Shown here: piece by piece, positions 1 to 9,486 of the stretch
Numbering within the stretch: the stretch's first letter is position 1
Layout: each line of letters starts with the position of its first letter
Assembly (NCBI GenBank): GCA_037176725.1
Contig: JAZBRS010000035.1
Span: forward strand, 48,928,001-48,992,000
DNA: 64,000 bases
Origin: Posidonia oceanica
Lineage: Eukaryota > Streptophyta > Magnoliopsida > Alismatales > Posidoniaceae
Reading direction: 5' to 3'
The notes under the pieces: model-generated
The model's database searches: none
The model's input: only the letters and a program-made list of their open reading frames with translations
What the model was told of the DNA's origin: nothing
Translations under genes and position numbers: made by a program

Positions 1-1313
1 AGTTGTGTTGGCTAGACCCGGGGATGCGACGGCGTTCCTGTTGTGTCGCACACTTCGCCTGGGTTGAGGTTTGGGGTTCGGGGTGCCAGCCGTACCTAGT
101 GGTATCGTGGCAGCAGACTCGGGAGGTATGATACTCCTGCGTAGCTGGACGTGATACCCTAGTTGTTATGGGCACTGGGACTTGCCTTGTTTTGGGTGCC
201 GGTTGAGCCTAGGAGTTGGAGCCTCTAGTGGTTCGGAGTACTGAGTTGAGGTCGCCGTATATTAGGCGTGCCTTGTGGTTTGTCCTGAGTGAGGACAGCT
301 CGCCCAGTTGGGGTGAATAGCTTCCCTGGTGAAGGATTGCTTTGAGGCGTCTCTAGTGACGAGATGCCGGGACGAACATGCTCCTCCACAGGGCGGGAGT
401 CCATCGCAGTGCAGTGAGCTGTAGGGGTGAGTCCCTGGCTACTGCTTGAGGCCAGATCGATTGCTTGGCGGCAGGCAATACGATCAGTTGTTGTTTTGTG
501 CCCGTGGGGCTGTGTTTTGTTGTTGCTGGCCGTATTAGGCTTTGTGCTTCGCCTGAGTTTCGGGCTTTGTGAGTTTGTTGTGGTTTGGGCCATATTGGGC
601 CAGTTACTTTCCGCCCGTGTGTGGCGTGAGTTTGTGGTTTGTGTTTTGAGCCGTAGTAGGCCAATTGCTTTCCGCCTGTGTATGGCGTGAGTTGTGGTTG
701 GTGTTTTGGGCCGTATTAGGCCAGTTGTTTTCCCGCCTAGTTGTAGCATGGGGTTTTGGTTTGAGTTTTGGGCCGGTGGGCCATTATATTGTTTGAGCTT
801 TAGTTTTGCAAGGTATTTCCGCCTTGTCTTGGCCAGTGGGCCGAGTGTTTTCCCAGCCAGAGAGGTTGGAGGGTTTTGTGTGGTTTTGAGGTTTTGGACC
901 GGTGGGCCGTGGTTTTGATATTATTTCTGGAAACGCCTGTCTTCCCCGGTTTTAGCTTGTGGGCTTTGGGAATGGTGTTTTATTATTTATATTGCTTGTT
1001 GTGGACTCAATTTTTGGGGGTTTTGCCGGTTGTGCCATATTTGAGGTTTTCCGCCTGTTTCTCGCGTGGTTTTGCGAGGTGTGTGCTGGGTGACGATTTC
1101 TAGGTCACTCACGTATGCTTATTTGATTTTCAGGTGCAGATGATTAGCTGGTTTGGAGTGAGTGCATATAGAGGGAGTCACGTAGTTGTCTACTGCAGGT
1201 TCCTGGCATTGATATTGTTGTTAGTCCAGTGGTTTGTTGTAAAATATTGTATTTAATTAAATTTTAAATTTGTTGAGCTGTAGGTTTTGTTGGTAGCGAC
1301 TTGGGTCGTTACA
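1..1313 (+). repeat. 5' LTR of element A (3' part)
   Basis: Positions 1-1313 match 8018-9376 almost throughout, which identifies them as the downstream part of an LTR whose start lies before the window. The LTR ends GTTACA at 1308-1313, immediately before the primer-binding site. In the first ~120 bp the two copies differ at roughly a dozen positions, so the insertion is not young. Confidence 0.93.
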
Positions 1314-1317
1314 GGTT

Positions 1318-1330
1318 TGGTATCAGAGCC
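1318..1330 (+). promoter_or_regulatory. Primer-binding site of element A (initiator tRNA-Met type)
   Basis: TGGTATCAGAGCC lies 4 bp after the end of the LTR. It is the usual plant PBS complementary to the 3' end of initiator-methionine tRNA and would prime minus-strand cDNA synthesis. Confidence 0.92.
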
Positions 1331-1486
1331 TAGGTTCACTAGGTTACACTAGCCTAGGGGTGGTCAGTCTAGTGACTCAATAGGAAATTGCATATCATGG
1401 TTGAGTCTGCACCTGTTGTTTGGCATATGTTGTTGCTTATCTCATTGACTGTGGTGTAGGTTTTGTTGCTTCTCTCCCGGTTCAGC

Positions 1487-2663
1487 ATGTCTCGCCGTGG
1501 TCGTCGAAAGGATAATGCCCCTGCTGAGGAACCTAGCTCTCGAGAGGAGAGTGGTTGGCAGGGTGTGCGGACGGAGTTGCGAGGTTGGATGCGCGGGATC
1601 TCTCAGGCTTTTGGCAAGAGTGGCCCTAATAGAGCGTCTGAGGGAGATCCGTGGCTGCGCCAGTTGAGCAAGCTCCACCCGCCGGCGTTTAAGGGTACTG
1701 GTACTCCTGAGGAAAGCGAGGCATGGCTGCGAAAGATTGAGAAATTGTTGGATAGTTTGGCGTGCCTAGAAGAGCACTGGGTGCGGTTGGCTGCCTCTCA
1801 GCTCGACGGCGATGCCGATGAGTGGTGGAGAGCCACCAGGCGGCTGAAGTTTCCTGATTCTATCACGGTCGAGATCAAGTGGAAGGACATTGAGGCTGCT
1901 TTCCATGAGAAGTACTTCCCGAGCCATGTGAAGAGCCGATTCGACTGAGAATTTCGGAGTCTGCAACAGGGCAGGATGTCTGTGGCTGAGTATGAAGCCT
2001 CTTTTGCCTGGTTGGAGAGGTTCGCTCAGGCCTTTGATTTTGAGGAAAGGCGGGCGGAGAGATTTCTAGAAGGCCTTCAACCCAGCTTGAGGGTGAAGGT
2101 GATGGGCTGCCGCTGTGTGACGGTAGTTGAGGTTGTCCAGATAGCTTCCCGCTTTGAAGAGGAGTATAACCAGTATGTGAGTGGTCACTCCAAGGGGAAG
2201 GCCAAGTTGCCCTTCACTTCCCGGTTTTCTGTCTCTAGTCCACCGAGTTCCAGTGGCATGAGTAGCCCAGGGAAGAGAAAGAAGGACAGATCTAGCGGTG
2301 GTTCTGTTGCCCGACGTAGTTTTGCTCGAAGTGGTGGTGGTGTTGGCCCTGCCTCCAACGCCCGGCACAGCTTTGCAGGAGTTGGTAGCACCGGTCCGAG
2401 TCAGGCTGCTTCGAGTGGTCAAGGTAGCGCCCAATGTTTCTAGTGTGGCCAGGCGGATCACTTTGTAGCGCACTGCCCTCGAGCACAGCAGGTGACGAAT
2501 CGAAGCAGAGTGGTGTGTTACAACTGCGAGAGATCAGGACATGTGCAGAGAATGTGCCTGGATCCTCCCAAGCGAGCGGGGAATGTGCCATAACAGCCGA
2601 CCTGGGGGCGTGTGTTCACTATTTCAGCTCCCGACTGTGGGCCCTTTGGTAATGTGGTAGAGG
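1487..2663 (+). pseudogene. Element A gag (capsid/nucleocapsid), interrupted
   Basis: This is the structural Gag reading frame. I start it at the ATG at 1487 (MSRRGRRKDN) because the longer open frame begins only with a TTG codon. The retrotransposon-gag capsid fold is visible in WVRLAASQLDGDADEWWRA and FHEKYFPSHVK. A Ser/Gly-rich linker then leads to two nucleocapsid knuckles: CF-stop-CGQADHFVAHC near 2434-2475 and CYNCERSGHVQRMC near 2517-2560. In-frame stops sit at 1945 (TGA where an Arg is expected), 2441 (TAG inside the first knuckle) and about 2590 (TAA). All are compatible with C-to-T changes. The frame runs to 2663, where it meets a GTAAGT splice donor. Confidence 0.88.
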
Positions 2664-2791
2664 GTAAGTCCCCGTAGTTTCCTTTGGGTGGTGTGACCCA
2701 TTGTTGTTGTGTTGTTGTTGTTGTTTCTTTCCCCCTGTAATATGAACCTTGTCGTTTAATGAGGATGCTGTTGGCTGTGCTTTGGCCTTAG
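2664..2791 (+). other. Probable intron between gag and protease, element A
   Basis: The 128-bp segment begins GTAAGT and ends TTAG. The gag frame stops soon after the donor. Removing the segment carries the gag frame directly into the protease frame, with the split codon completed at 2792-2793, leaving only one TGA (2812) next to the protease Met. The T-rich stretch before the acceptor is typical of plant introns. The same junction with a GTAAG donor recurs in element F at 56147. This is inferred from sequence and has no transcript support. Confidence 0.6.
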
Positions 2792-3161
2792 GTTCTTATC
2801 TTGTGGCGGGCTGAATGGCCAAAGTTCTGTTTGACTCAGGGAGTACTTTCTCTTTTGTCTCCGAGTCTTTTGCGGCGGAGCTGGATGATGTACTAGCCAA
2901 GTTAGCTTTCCACTTGGAGGTGGTAACGCCGCTGGGTGAGCACAGTTTGGTGTGGAGATATCTGCCTTCTGTCGATCTGGAGCTGAATGGCCGAGAGTTC
3001 GATGCCACCCTCATACTCATGAGTATGAATGAGTATGATGTTATCTTGGGCATGGACTGGCTGGGCCAATATTCCGCTTTGATCGACTGTGCTCGCAGGA
3101 GGATTTTCTTTGGTGTTGCTGGAGCCGGTTCCTTCTTTGTGCAAGGTGTGCGCCTAAGCTT
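2792..3161 (+). pseudogene. Element A aspartic protease region
   Basis: This is retropepsin-like protease, which cuts the Gag-Pol polyprotein. The catalytic motif is LFDSGSTFSFV shortly after the Met at 2815, and the flap/core region ends in YDVILGMDWLGQYSALIDC, a typical chromovirus protease signature. Near 3158 the frame is lost: compared with element F, a deletion of about 10 nt lies between GVRL and VISAVKAY. Downstream pol is therefore in another frame. The TGA at 2812 would interrupt the spliced gag-protease frame. Confidence 0.85.
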
Positions 3162-4763
3162 GTGATTTCTGCTGTAAAGGCCTACAAGTCTTTGGCTCGG
3201 GGTTGTTTGGGGTACCTTGCCAGTGTGGTTACCTCCCCTTCTCTGGAGTCGGGTGTTCACAACATATCTGTTGTGTGTGAATATCCCGACGTTTTCCCGG
3301 ATGATTTGCCTGGCATGCCACCTCACAGGAAAGTGGAGTTCTTTATTGAGCTGATTCCAGGCAGTGGTGCTGTCACGAAGAATCCTTAACGAATGGTGCC
3401 AGCTGAGTTGCGGGAGCTTAAGGCCCAATTGCAGGAGTTGCTGGACAAGTGATTTATCAGGCCAAGTGTGTCTTCGTGGGGAGCGCCTGTCTTATTCGTT
3501 CGTAAGAATGATGGTTCACTCCGGTTGTGTATAGACTGTCGGATGTTGAATCAGCTTACGGTGAAGAACAAGTATCCCTTGCCCCGTGTGGAAGACCTGT
3601 TTGATCAGTTGCAGTCTGCCTCTGTCTTCTCGAAGATTGATCTGAGATCGGGATATCACCAGTTGAGGATCCATGATTCAGACATTCAGAAGACTGCCTT
3701 CCGGACGCGGTACGGTCACTTTGAGTTCGTGGTTATGCCTTTTGGGTTGACCAACGCCCCTGCTGCATTCATGGAATTGATGAACCGGATCTTCAGGCCG
3801 TTTTTGGACCAGTTTGTGGTGGTCTTTGTAGACGACATCTTGGTTTACTCCTCGGATGAGGCAGCTCATGCCCAACATCTGAGGGCGGTGCTGGGTGTTC
3901 TGAGACAGCACCAGCTGTACACCAAGTTCTCCAAGTGTGAGTTCTGGTTGAGGGAGATTATGTTCCTTGGCCACCTTATCTCTGGAGACGGCGTCAGAGT
4001 TGATCCTGCCAAGGTTGAGGCGGTCAGCAATTGGCAGAGACCCAGGAGTGTGTCTGAGATTAGAAGTTTCCTGGGGTTGGCAGGTTACTATAGGAGGTTT
4101 ATCAAGGATTTCTCTTCCATTGCTTCATCCTTGACAACTCTCACCAAGCAAGGGGTTCCATTCATTTGGGACCAAGGTTGTGAGGCGAGTTTCAATGAGT
4201 TGAAAGCTCATCTGACTTCTGCTCCTGTTCTGACCTTGCCTTCTGGAAGTGGTGGCTTCACTGTGTATAGTGATGCTAGTGGTGTTGGGTTGGGTAGTGT
4301 TCTGATGCAGCGTGGCAGTATTGTGGCTTATGCCTCACGTCAATTGAAAGACCACGAGAAGAACTACCCTACCCATGATCTTGAGATGGCTGCTGTAGTG
4401 TTTGCGCTGAAGCTTTGGCAACACTATCTGTATGGGGAGCAGTTTGAGGTCCACACAGATCACAAGAGTCTGAAGTATATATTTACTCAGAAGGACCTCA
4501 ACATGTGACAGTGGAGGTGGGTGGAGTATCTCAAGGACTATGATTTCAGTTTGTCCTACCACCCTGGGAAGGCCAATGTGGTCGCCGATGCTCTGAGTCA
4601 GCGTACGCACGTTATGGCTAGCCTGATGGTCAAGGAGTGGACCATGTTGGAGGATCTGGCTGACTGTGGACTCAAGAGACTACATCGAGGAGCAGGTGGT
4701 GCTTATATGGCGAGCTTGTCTGTTCGTCCCAAGCTAGTGGAGTTCATTATTACTTGTCAGTAG
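3162..4763 (+). pseudogene. Element A reverse transcriptase and RNase H
   Basis: This is the linker, RT and RNase H region of pol in one frame with stops. RT blocks are clear: [46 protein letters not shown], and the catalytic FVDDILVYS near 3825, where the Asp pair is intact. The thumb/connection shows [16 protein letters not shown]. RNase H begins [12 protein letters not shown] (first catalytic Asp), continues through the [12 protein letters not shown]lu helix and [10 protein letters not shown], and ends near [16 protein letters not shown]. Stops fall at 3387 (TAA), 3450 (TGA), 4506 (TGA) and 4761 (TAG). The catalytic residues survive although the frame is dead. Confidence 0.9.
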
Positions 4764-4781
4764 ACAGACCCTTTCTTTCAG

Positions 4782-6167
4782 GTGACTGTTGAGAAGTTGC
4801 GTGCTGGGGAAGCGCCGGACTTTTCTCTTGGCGTACGTGGGGAGCTGAGGTTTGATCAGCGCTTGTTTGTGCCCCAGTACGAGAAGGCCAGGCGGAGGTT
4901 ACTGGATGAAGCTCATAGATCCAAGTATACCGTCCACCTAGGATCCACAAAAATGTATCGGGATCTAAAGCAGAATTTTTGGTGGCTTGGCATAAAGAGG
5001 GAAGTTGCTGACTATGTGGCAAGGTGTGTGACCTGCCAGCTAGTCAAGGCAAAGCACCAGAGACCTGGAGGAATTCTTCAGCCTTTGAGTATACCGGAAT
5101 GGAAATGGGAGCACATCTCTATGGATTTTGTGACTGGGTTGCCGCGTTCTCCGAGGAAGAACGACACCGTGTGGGTGATCATTGATTGACTAACCAAGTC
5201 AGCTCATTTTCTTGCTATCCAAGTGAATCTTCCTTTACGGTGGTTGGCAGAACTGTACGTATCGGAGATCATTTGGCTGCATGGTGTTCCTATATCCATT
5301 GTGTCTGATAGGGACACACGGTTTACCTCAAGGTTCTAGAGGACTCTGCAGGAGGCTTTTGGCACGGTACTTAATTTCAGTACAGCTTTCCACCCTCAGT
5401 CGGATGGTCAGACAGAGAGGACTATCCAAACTCTGGAAGATATGTTGAGAGCTTGTGCCCTAGATTTGCAAGGAAGTTGGGAGGACCACCTGCCGTTGGT
5501 TGAGTTTGCTTACAATAATAGCTACCACTCTAGCATCGGGATGGCACCATATGAGGCTCTGTATGGTAGGCCTTGCAGATCCCCGGTTTGCTGGAGCGAG
5601 GTAGGTGAGCGGTAGCTTCTTGGTCCGGAGTTTGTGCAGTAGTATGCAGACAAGGTGGACTTGATCCGCAGAAGGCTTTTGACTGCACAGAGTCAGCAGA
5701 AGAGTTATGCTGACCGGAGGCGGAGACCGTTGGAGTTTCTGGTGGGAGACTTTGTGTTCTTGAAGGTTTCACCGACTAAGGGCGTGAAGAGGTTTGGCAA
5801 GCGTGGGAAGCTGAGTCCCCGCCATATTGGCCCGTACCAGATCACGCAAAGGGTTGGTGAAGTTGCCTATAAATTGGCCCTACCACCAGAGCTGTTGGCA
5901 GTGCACAGCGTGTTCCACGTCTCCATGCTGAGGAAGTGTCTGGCTGATGTTTCACAGGTGATCCCTGTTCAGCCGGAGGTGCTCCAAGAAGATCTCTCCT
6001 TTGTTGAGGAGGCTGTTCAGATTGTTGATCGTAGAGAACAGGTGTTGCGGAATAAGGTGATTCCGCTGGTTCTTATGAGGTGGCAGCATCATGGAGCAGC
6101 AGAGACCACTTGAGAGCGCGAGGATGGCATCCTTGCTCAATACCTGCATCTTTTTGCCTGCCATTGA
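4782..6167 (+). pseudogene. Element A integrase with C-terminal chromodomain-type tail
   Basis: This is integrase, in the same frame as RT. The HHCC zinc domain is near 4905-5045 (HRSKYTVHLGSTKMYRDL to CVTCQ). The DDE core has SMDFVTGLP (first Asp), SDRDTRFTS (second Asp) and the Glu after [13 protein letters not shown] in TLEDMLRA. The GPY/F-like module is PRHIGPYQITQRVG. The last ~50 residues (VQIVDRREQVLRNKVIPLVLMRW) match the divergent chromodomain tail of Tekay-type chromoviruses, which is thought to steer integration to heterochromatin. Stops are at 5187 (TGA), 5338 (TAG), ~5614 and ~5641 (TAG) and 6111 (TGA). The frame closes at 6167. Confidence 0.88.
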
Positions 6168-6169
6168 TT

Positions 6170-6202
6170 TCGGAGGCGAAATCCTTTTTAAGGTGTTTAT
6201 AA
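6170..6202 (+). promoter_or_regulatory. Degenerate polypurine tract before 3' LTR of A
   Basis: The sequence just upstream of the LTR (CGGAGGCGAAA, then TTTTTAAGGTGTTTATAA) occupies the place of the plus-strand primer. Tekay elements usually carry a G-rich AAGGGGG-like tract here. In this copy it is reduced to AAGGTG. Confidence 0.5.
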
Positions 6203-6404
6203 TGTAACACCTGGGAATTCATTTCCTTATAATTATGCTTGTTTAATGAATTCCTTGGCTTTGGTTGGGTGTTAGTGGCCTTGCGAGCCCCACTTTGAGT
6301 TATTGTGGGTCCCATCTGTGGTTTGTGTGGGTCTCCACCTGTATTGTTGTGGTGGACTCCCACTTGTGGTAGTTGGTGGGACAGATTGTGGCCTGGTCCC
6401 TGTG

Positions 6405-6740
6405 TTTCTCTTTCTCTTCCTCTCCCTTCTTTCCTCTCTCTTTCTCTCTCTCTCTCTTTCTCTCTCCCTCTCCTTCCCTTCCTCTCTCTCTCCTCCCCCA
6501 CCCCTCCATCACGTGCCCTCTCCCCTCTTTCCCTTCCCCTCCCCACGCGTGCCCCTTCCTCCCCCGTGCGCGTGCGATTTCCCCTCCCCCTTCCCGGCTC
6601 GTGCCCTCCTCCTCCTCCCCGTGCCCTAGCCCCAATCCGGAGGGCGTCCTCCTCCCTCCCCTCTCCTCCACTCGATCTCTCCTCCTCTTTCCTCTCCCTC
6701 CCTCCTCCCCTTCCTCCTCCTCTCCTCTTCCTCCGCTGGT
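6405..6740 (+). repeat. CT-rich low-complexity tract in A 3' LTR
   Basis: About 330 bp are almost pure pyrimidine (CTCT, CCTCC runs), passing into a GTGGTGGTGG stretch at about 6735-6790. Its place in the LTR suggests a transcribed leader or promoter-proximal tract, but no TATA box could be fixed. Confidence 0.8.
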
Positions 6741-7539
6741 GGTGGTGGTGGCTGTTGGGGGCCGTGGTGGTGGCCGGTGCGTGGTGGTGCAGCAAACGAG
6801 CTCCGGACGTCGTCTCGGTGGAGCAGCGTGCTCGGGTTGCGTGTGGACCGTCGGTGGACGGAGGTGTCCCTCTGTCCCAAGGTACACGCCTCGCCTAGGA
6901 GCTTTTAATATTGTAGATTTTGCCTTACATGCTTCCCTTGCCATGATGTATATGTTATATTTAAGTTTGGCAATTTTTAGGGATTTATATGCATTTAGGC
7001 GAATTTAATTGGCTTCAGTAAGTTTTGAGTTGATAGGTGGTTTTTCGCCGTTTGATGAGGGTGAATGCTCTCAAATGGCTTGATTATGGTTTTATTGTGT
7101 GCCTTGCCATGTTTATATGCTATGGTAGAGATTTGGTAATTTTTAGAGATTTATTGTGATTTTTGGCCGATTTATGGCCCGTATGACTTAAATGTTAGTT
7201 TTGTGCTTTTCCGGTGAATTCCGGTGTTTTGGGCCTCGGATTGAGGCGATTGAGATATATTTGTATTGCTCAAGCTAAGACGCTCGTTTGCATGTGTTGC
7301 GCTCCCGGTTTGACGCGGATTTGTTATGGTTTGTCGTTTTTATGAAAAATGGCTTAAATATTGGATTTCTGGTGTTTTCTCGTGTTACGTGCCCCAGAAT
7401 ACCGTACCGAGGGTATGGTTGCATTCCTTGTTTTATTCCGCAGATTTCGGTATATGGCACACTAGTTTTCGAGTTGGTTTCGGACGTTTGAGGTTTTAAG
7501 TCAAGTTTTTAAGTTTGATGCCCTGTCCTGGTTCGGCAC

Positions 7540-7830
7540 GACCTTTTTGGTCGGTCTGCCGATTTCTAGGGAAATCGGTACACCGGTATGATATCGGTGT
7601 GCCATTTTGCTGTCAGATTAAGGCCAGGACCTGAATTCGGTCGACCGATATTGATCGGTCTGCCGTTTTCAAGGTTCGATCGGTCGGTCGGTGGATTTGG
7701 TTCCACCGAATCAGGGATTTTCGGTACGACTGATGTGATATCGGTCTACCGATTACTGTGCTGATTGGTCGACCGGTGGAATTGGTTCCACCGAAACAGG
7801 GATTTTCGGTATACCGGTGGGAGTACCGGT
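7540..7830 (+). repeat. ATCGGT/ACCGAT palindrome-rich array in A 3' LTR
   Basis: Short motifs built on ATCGGT, its complement ACCGAT, and GGTCGACC recur about twenty times in both orientations, with TCGGTCTACCGAT-like near-palindromes and TTCGGT(A/G)-like variants. Related motifs fill 33844-34020 in a different solo LTR, including the perfect palindrome TTTGGTCGACCAAA. Confidence 0.7.
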
Positions 7831-8218
7831 TTGCCGTTTTTGGTCTGGAATGCTCTCCTGGGCTTGTTTTCCAATGGGGTTTCCTAGGTTGGCTTTCAGG
7901 CTTTTTGTGCTTTAGCCCATGATATTTGATAAATATTTTCAAAGTGATTTTTGAGGAAAAACGTAAATGGTTTGTAAATGGTTTTGCCGAGGTTTTCCGT
8001 GGCCGAAAACCTGGGAGTTGTGTTGGCTGGACTCGGGGATGCGACAGCGTTCCTAGTGTGTCGCACACTTCGCCTGGGTTGAGGTTTGGGGGTCGAGGTG
8101 CCGGCCGTACCTAGCGGTATCGTGGCAGCGGACTCGAGAGGTATGATACTCCTACGTAGCTGGGCGTGATACCCTAGTTGTTACGGGCACTGGGACTTGC
8201 CTTGTTTTGGGTGTCGGT

Positions 8219-8314
8219 TGAGCCTAGGGGTTGGAGCCTCTAGTGATTCGGGGCACTGATGCTGGCTGAGCCTAGGGGTTGGAGCGTCTAGTGGTTCGGA
8301 GCACTGAGCTGAGG
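8219..8314 (+). repeat. 48-bp tandem duplication in A 3' LTR
   Basis: Two copies of a 48-bp unit beginning TGAGCCTAGGGGTTGG start at 8219 and 8267. The 5' LTR has one copy (near 207). The duplication therefore arose after insertion or in one LTR lineage. Confidence 0.75.
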
Positions 8315-9376
8315 TCGCTGTATATTAGGCGTGCCCTGTGGTTTGTCCTGAGTGAGGATAGCTCGCACAATTGGGGTGAGTAGCTTCCCTGGTGAGGGAT
8401 TGCTTTGAGGCGTCTCTAGTGATGAGATGCCAGGACGGACACGCTCCTCCACAGGGTGGGTGTCCATGGCAGTGTAGTGAACTGCAGGGGTAAGTCCCTG
8501 GCTACTGCTTGAGGCCAAATCGATTGCTTGGCGCTAGGCAATACGATCAGTTGTTGTTTTGTGCCCGTGGGGCCGTGTTTTGTTGTTGCTGGCCGTATTA
8601 GGCCTTGTGCTTCGCCTGAGTTTCGGGCTTTGTGAGTTTGTTGTGGTTTGGGCCATATTGGGCCAGTTGCTTTCCGCCCGTGTGTAGCGTGAGTTTGTGG
8701 TTTGTGTTTTGGACCGTAGTAAGCCAGTTGCTTTCTGCCTGTGTATGGCGTGAGTTGTGGTTGGTGTTTTGGGCCGTATTAGGCCAGTTGTTTTCTCGCC
8801 TAGTTGTGGCGTGGGGTTTTGGTTTGAGTTTTGGGCCGGTGGGCCATTATATTGTTTGAGCTTTAGTTTTGCAAGGTATTTCCGCCTTATCTTGGCCAGT
8901 GGGCCGAGTGTTTTCCCAGCCAGAGAGGTTAGAGGGTTTTGTGTGGTTTTAAAGTTTTGGGTCGGTGGGTCGTGGTTTTGATATTATTTCTGGAAACACC
9001 TGTCTTCCCCGGTTTTAGCTTGTAGGCTTTGGGAAGGGTGTTTTATTATTTATATTGCTTGTTGTGGACCCAGTTTTTGGGGGTTTTGCCGGTTGTGCCG
9101 TATTTGAGGTTTTCCGCCGGTTTCTCGCGTTATTTTGCGAGGTGTGTGCTGGGTGACGATTTCTAGGTCACTCACGTGTGCTTGTTTGGTTTTCAGGTGC
9201 AGATGATTAACTGGTTTGGAGTTAGTGCATATAGAGGGAGTCACGTAGCTGTCCACTGCAGGTTCTTGGCATTGATATTGTTGTTAGCCCAGTGGTTTGT
9301 TGTAAAATATTGTATTTAATTAAATTTTAAATTTGTTAGGCTGTAGATTTTGTTGGTAGCGACTTAGGTCGTTACA

Positions 9377-9481
9377 TAAGAGGTTAACATCAAGAGTGAG
9401 TGTCCATAATCTCTCTCGTGAAGACTAAGAGCTTAACGTTTGTAGGACAGATCGTTGGCCTTTGAGATTGTGATGACTAAG
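9377..9481. other. Unclassified sequence between element A and solo LTR H
   Basis: About 105 bp continue across the H insertion into 11325-11575. I see no open frame or repeat of note. The pieces on both sides of H are one interrupted sequence, because H has an exact TSD. Confidence 0.5.
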
Positions 9482-9486
9482 AGTTT

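Larger units (their letters stand above)
1..9376 (+). mobile_element. Element A: Ty3/gypsy chromovirus, Tekay/Del-like, decayed, 5' end off-window
   Basis: This is a nearly complete LTR retrotransposon. The order is 5' LTR (3' part only), a tRNA-Met-type PBS, gag with two CCHC knuckles, an aspartic protease, RT, RNase H, an integrase and a 3' LTR. The gene order (integrase last), the integrase C-terminus resembling the chromodomain tail of chromoviruses, and the very long LTR with TGTAAC/GTTACA ends fit the Tekay (Del) lineage of Ty3/gypsy. At least nine in-frame stops and one deletion frameshift break gag-pol, so it cannot move by itself. The catalytic motifs of protease, RT and integrase are still readable, so decay is recent relative to divergence of the family. 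The lineage call is from motif recall, not from a tree. Confidence 0.93.
6203..9376 (+). repeat. 3' LTR of element A (3174 bp)
   Basis: This is the complete LTR, starting TGTAACACC at 6203 and ending GTTACA at 9376, a TG..CA pair with inverted ends. Its last 1.36 kb duplicates window positions 1-1313. It contains a long CT-rich block (about 6405-6740), an AT-rich middle, an array of ATCGGT/ACCGAT palindromes (7540-7830) and a 48-bp tandem duplication absent from the other LTR. Open frames within it (for example 6300-7008) are artefacts of low-complexity DNA. Confidence 0.93.

Noticed and set aside
225..1103. Several 70-170 codon frames in the 5' LTR of A
   Set aside because: They lie within an LTR, recur in the 3' copy (8288-8981) with changes that break them, and match no family.
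6300..7008. Open frames of up to ~240 codons on both strands in the CT-rich LTR region
   Set aside because: They are Pro/Ser/Leu or Arg/Gly/Glu runs from pyrimidine-rich repeats, present in several frames at once, with no domain.
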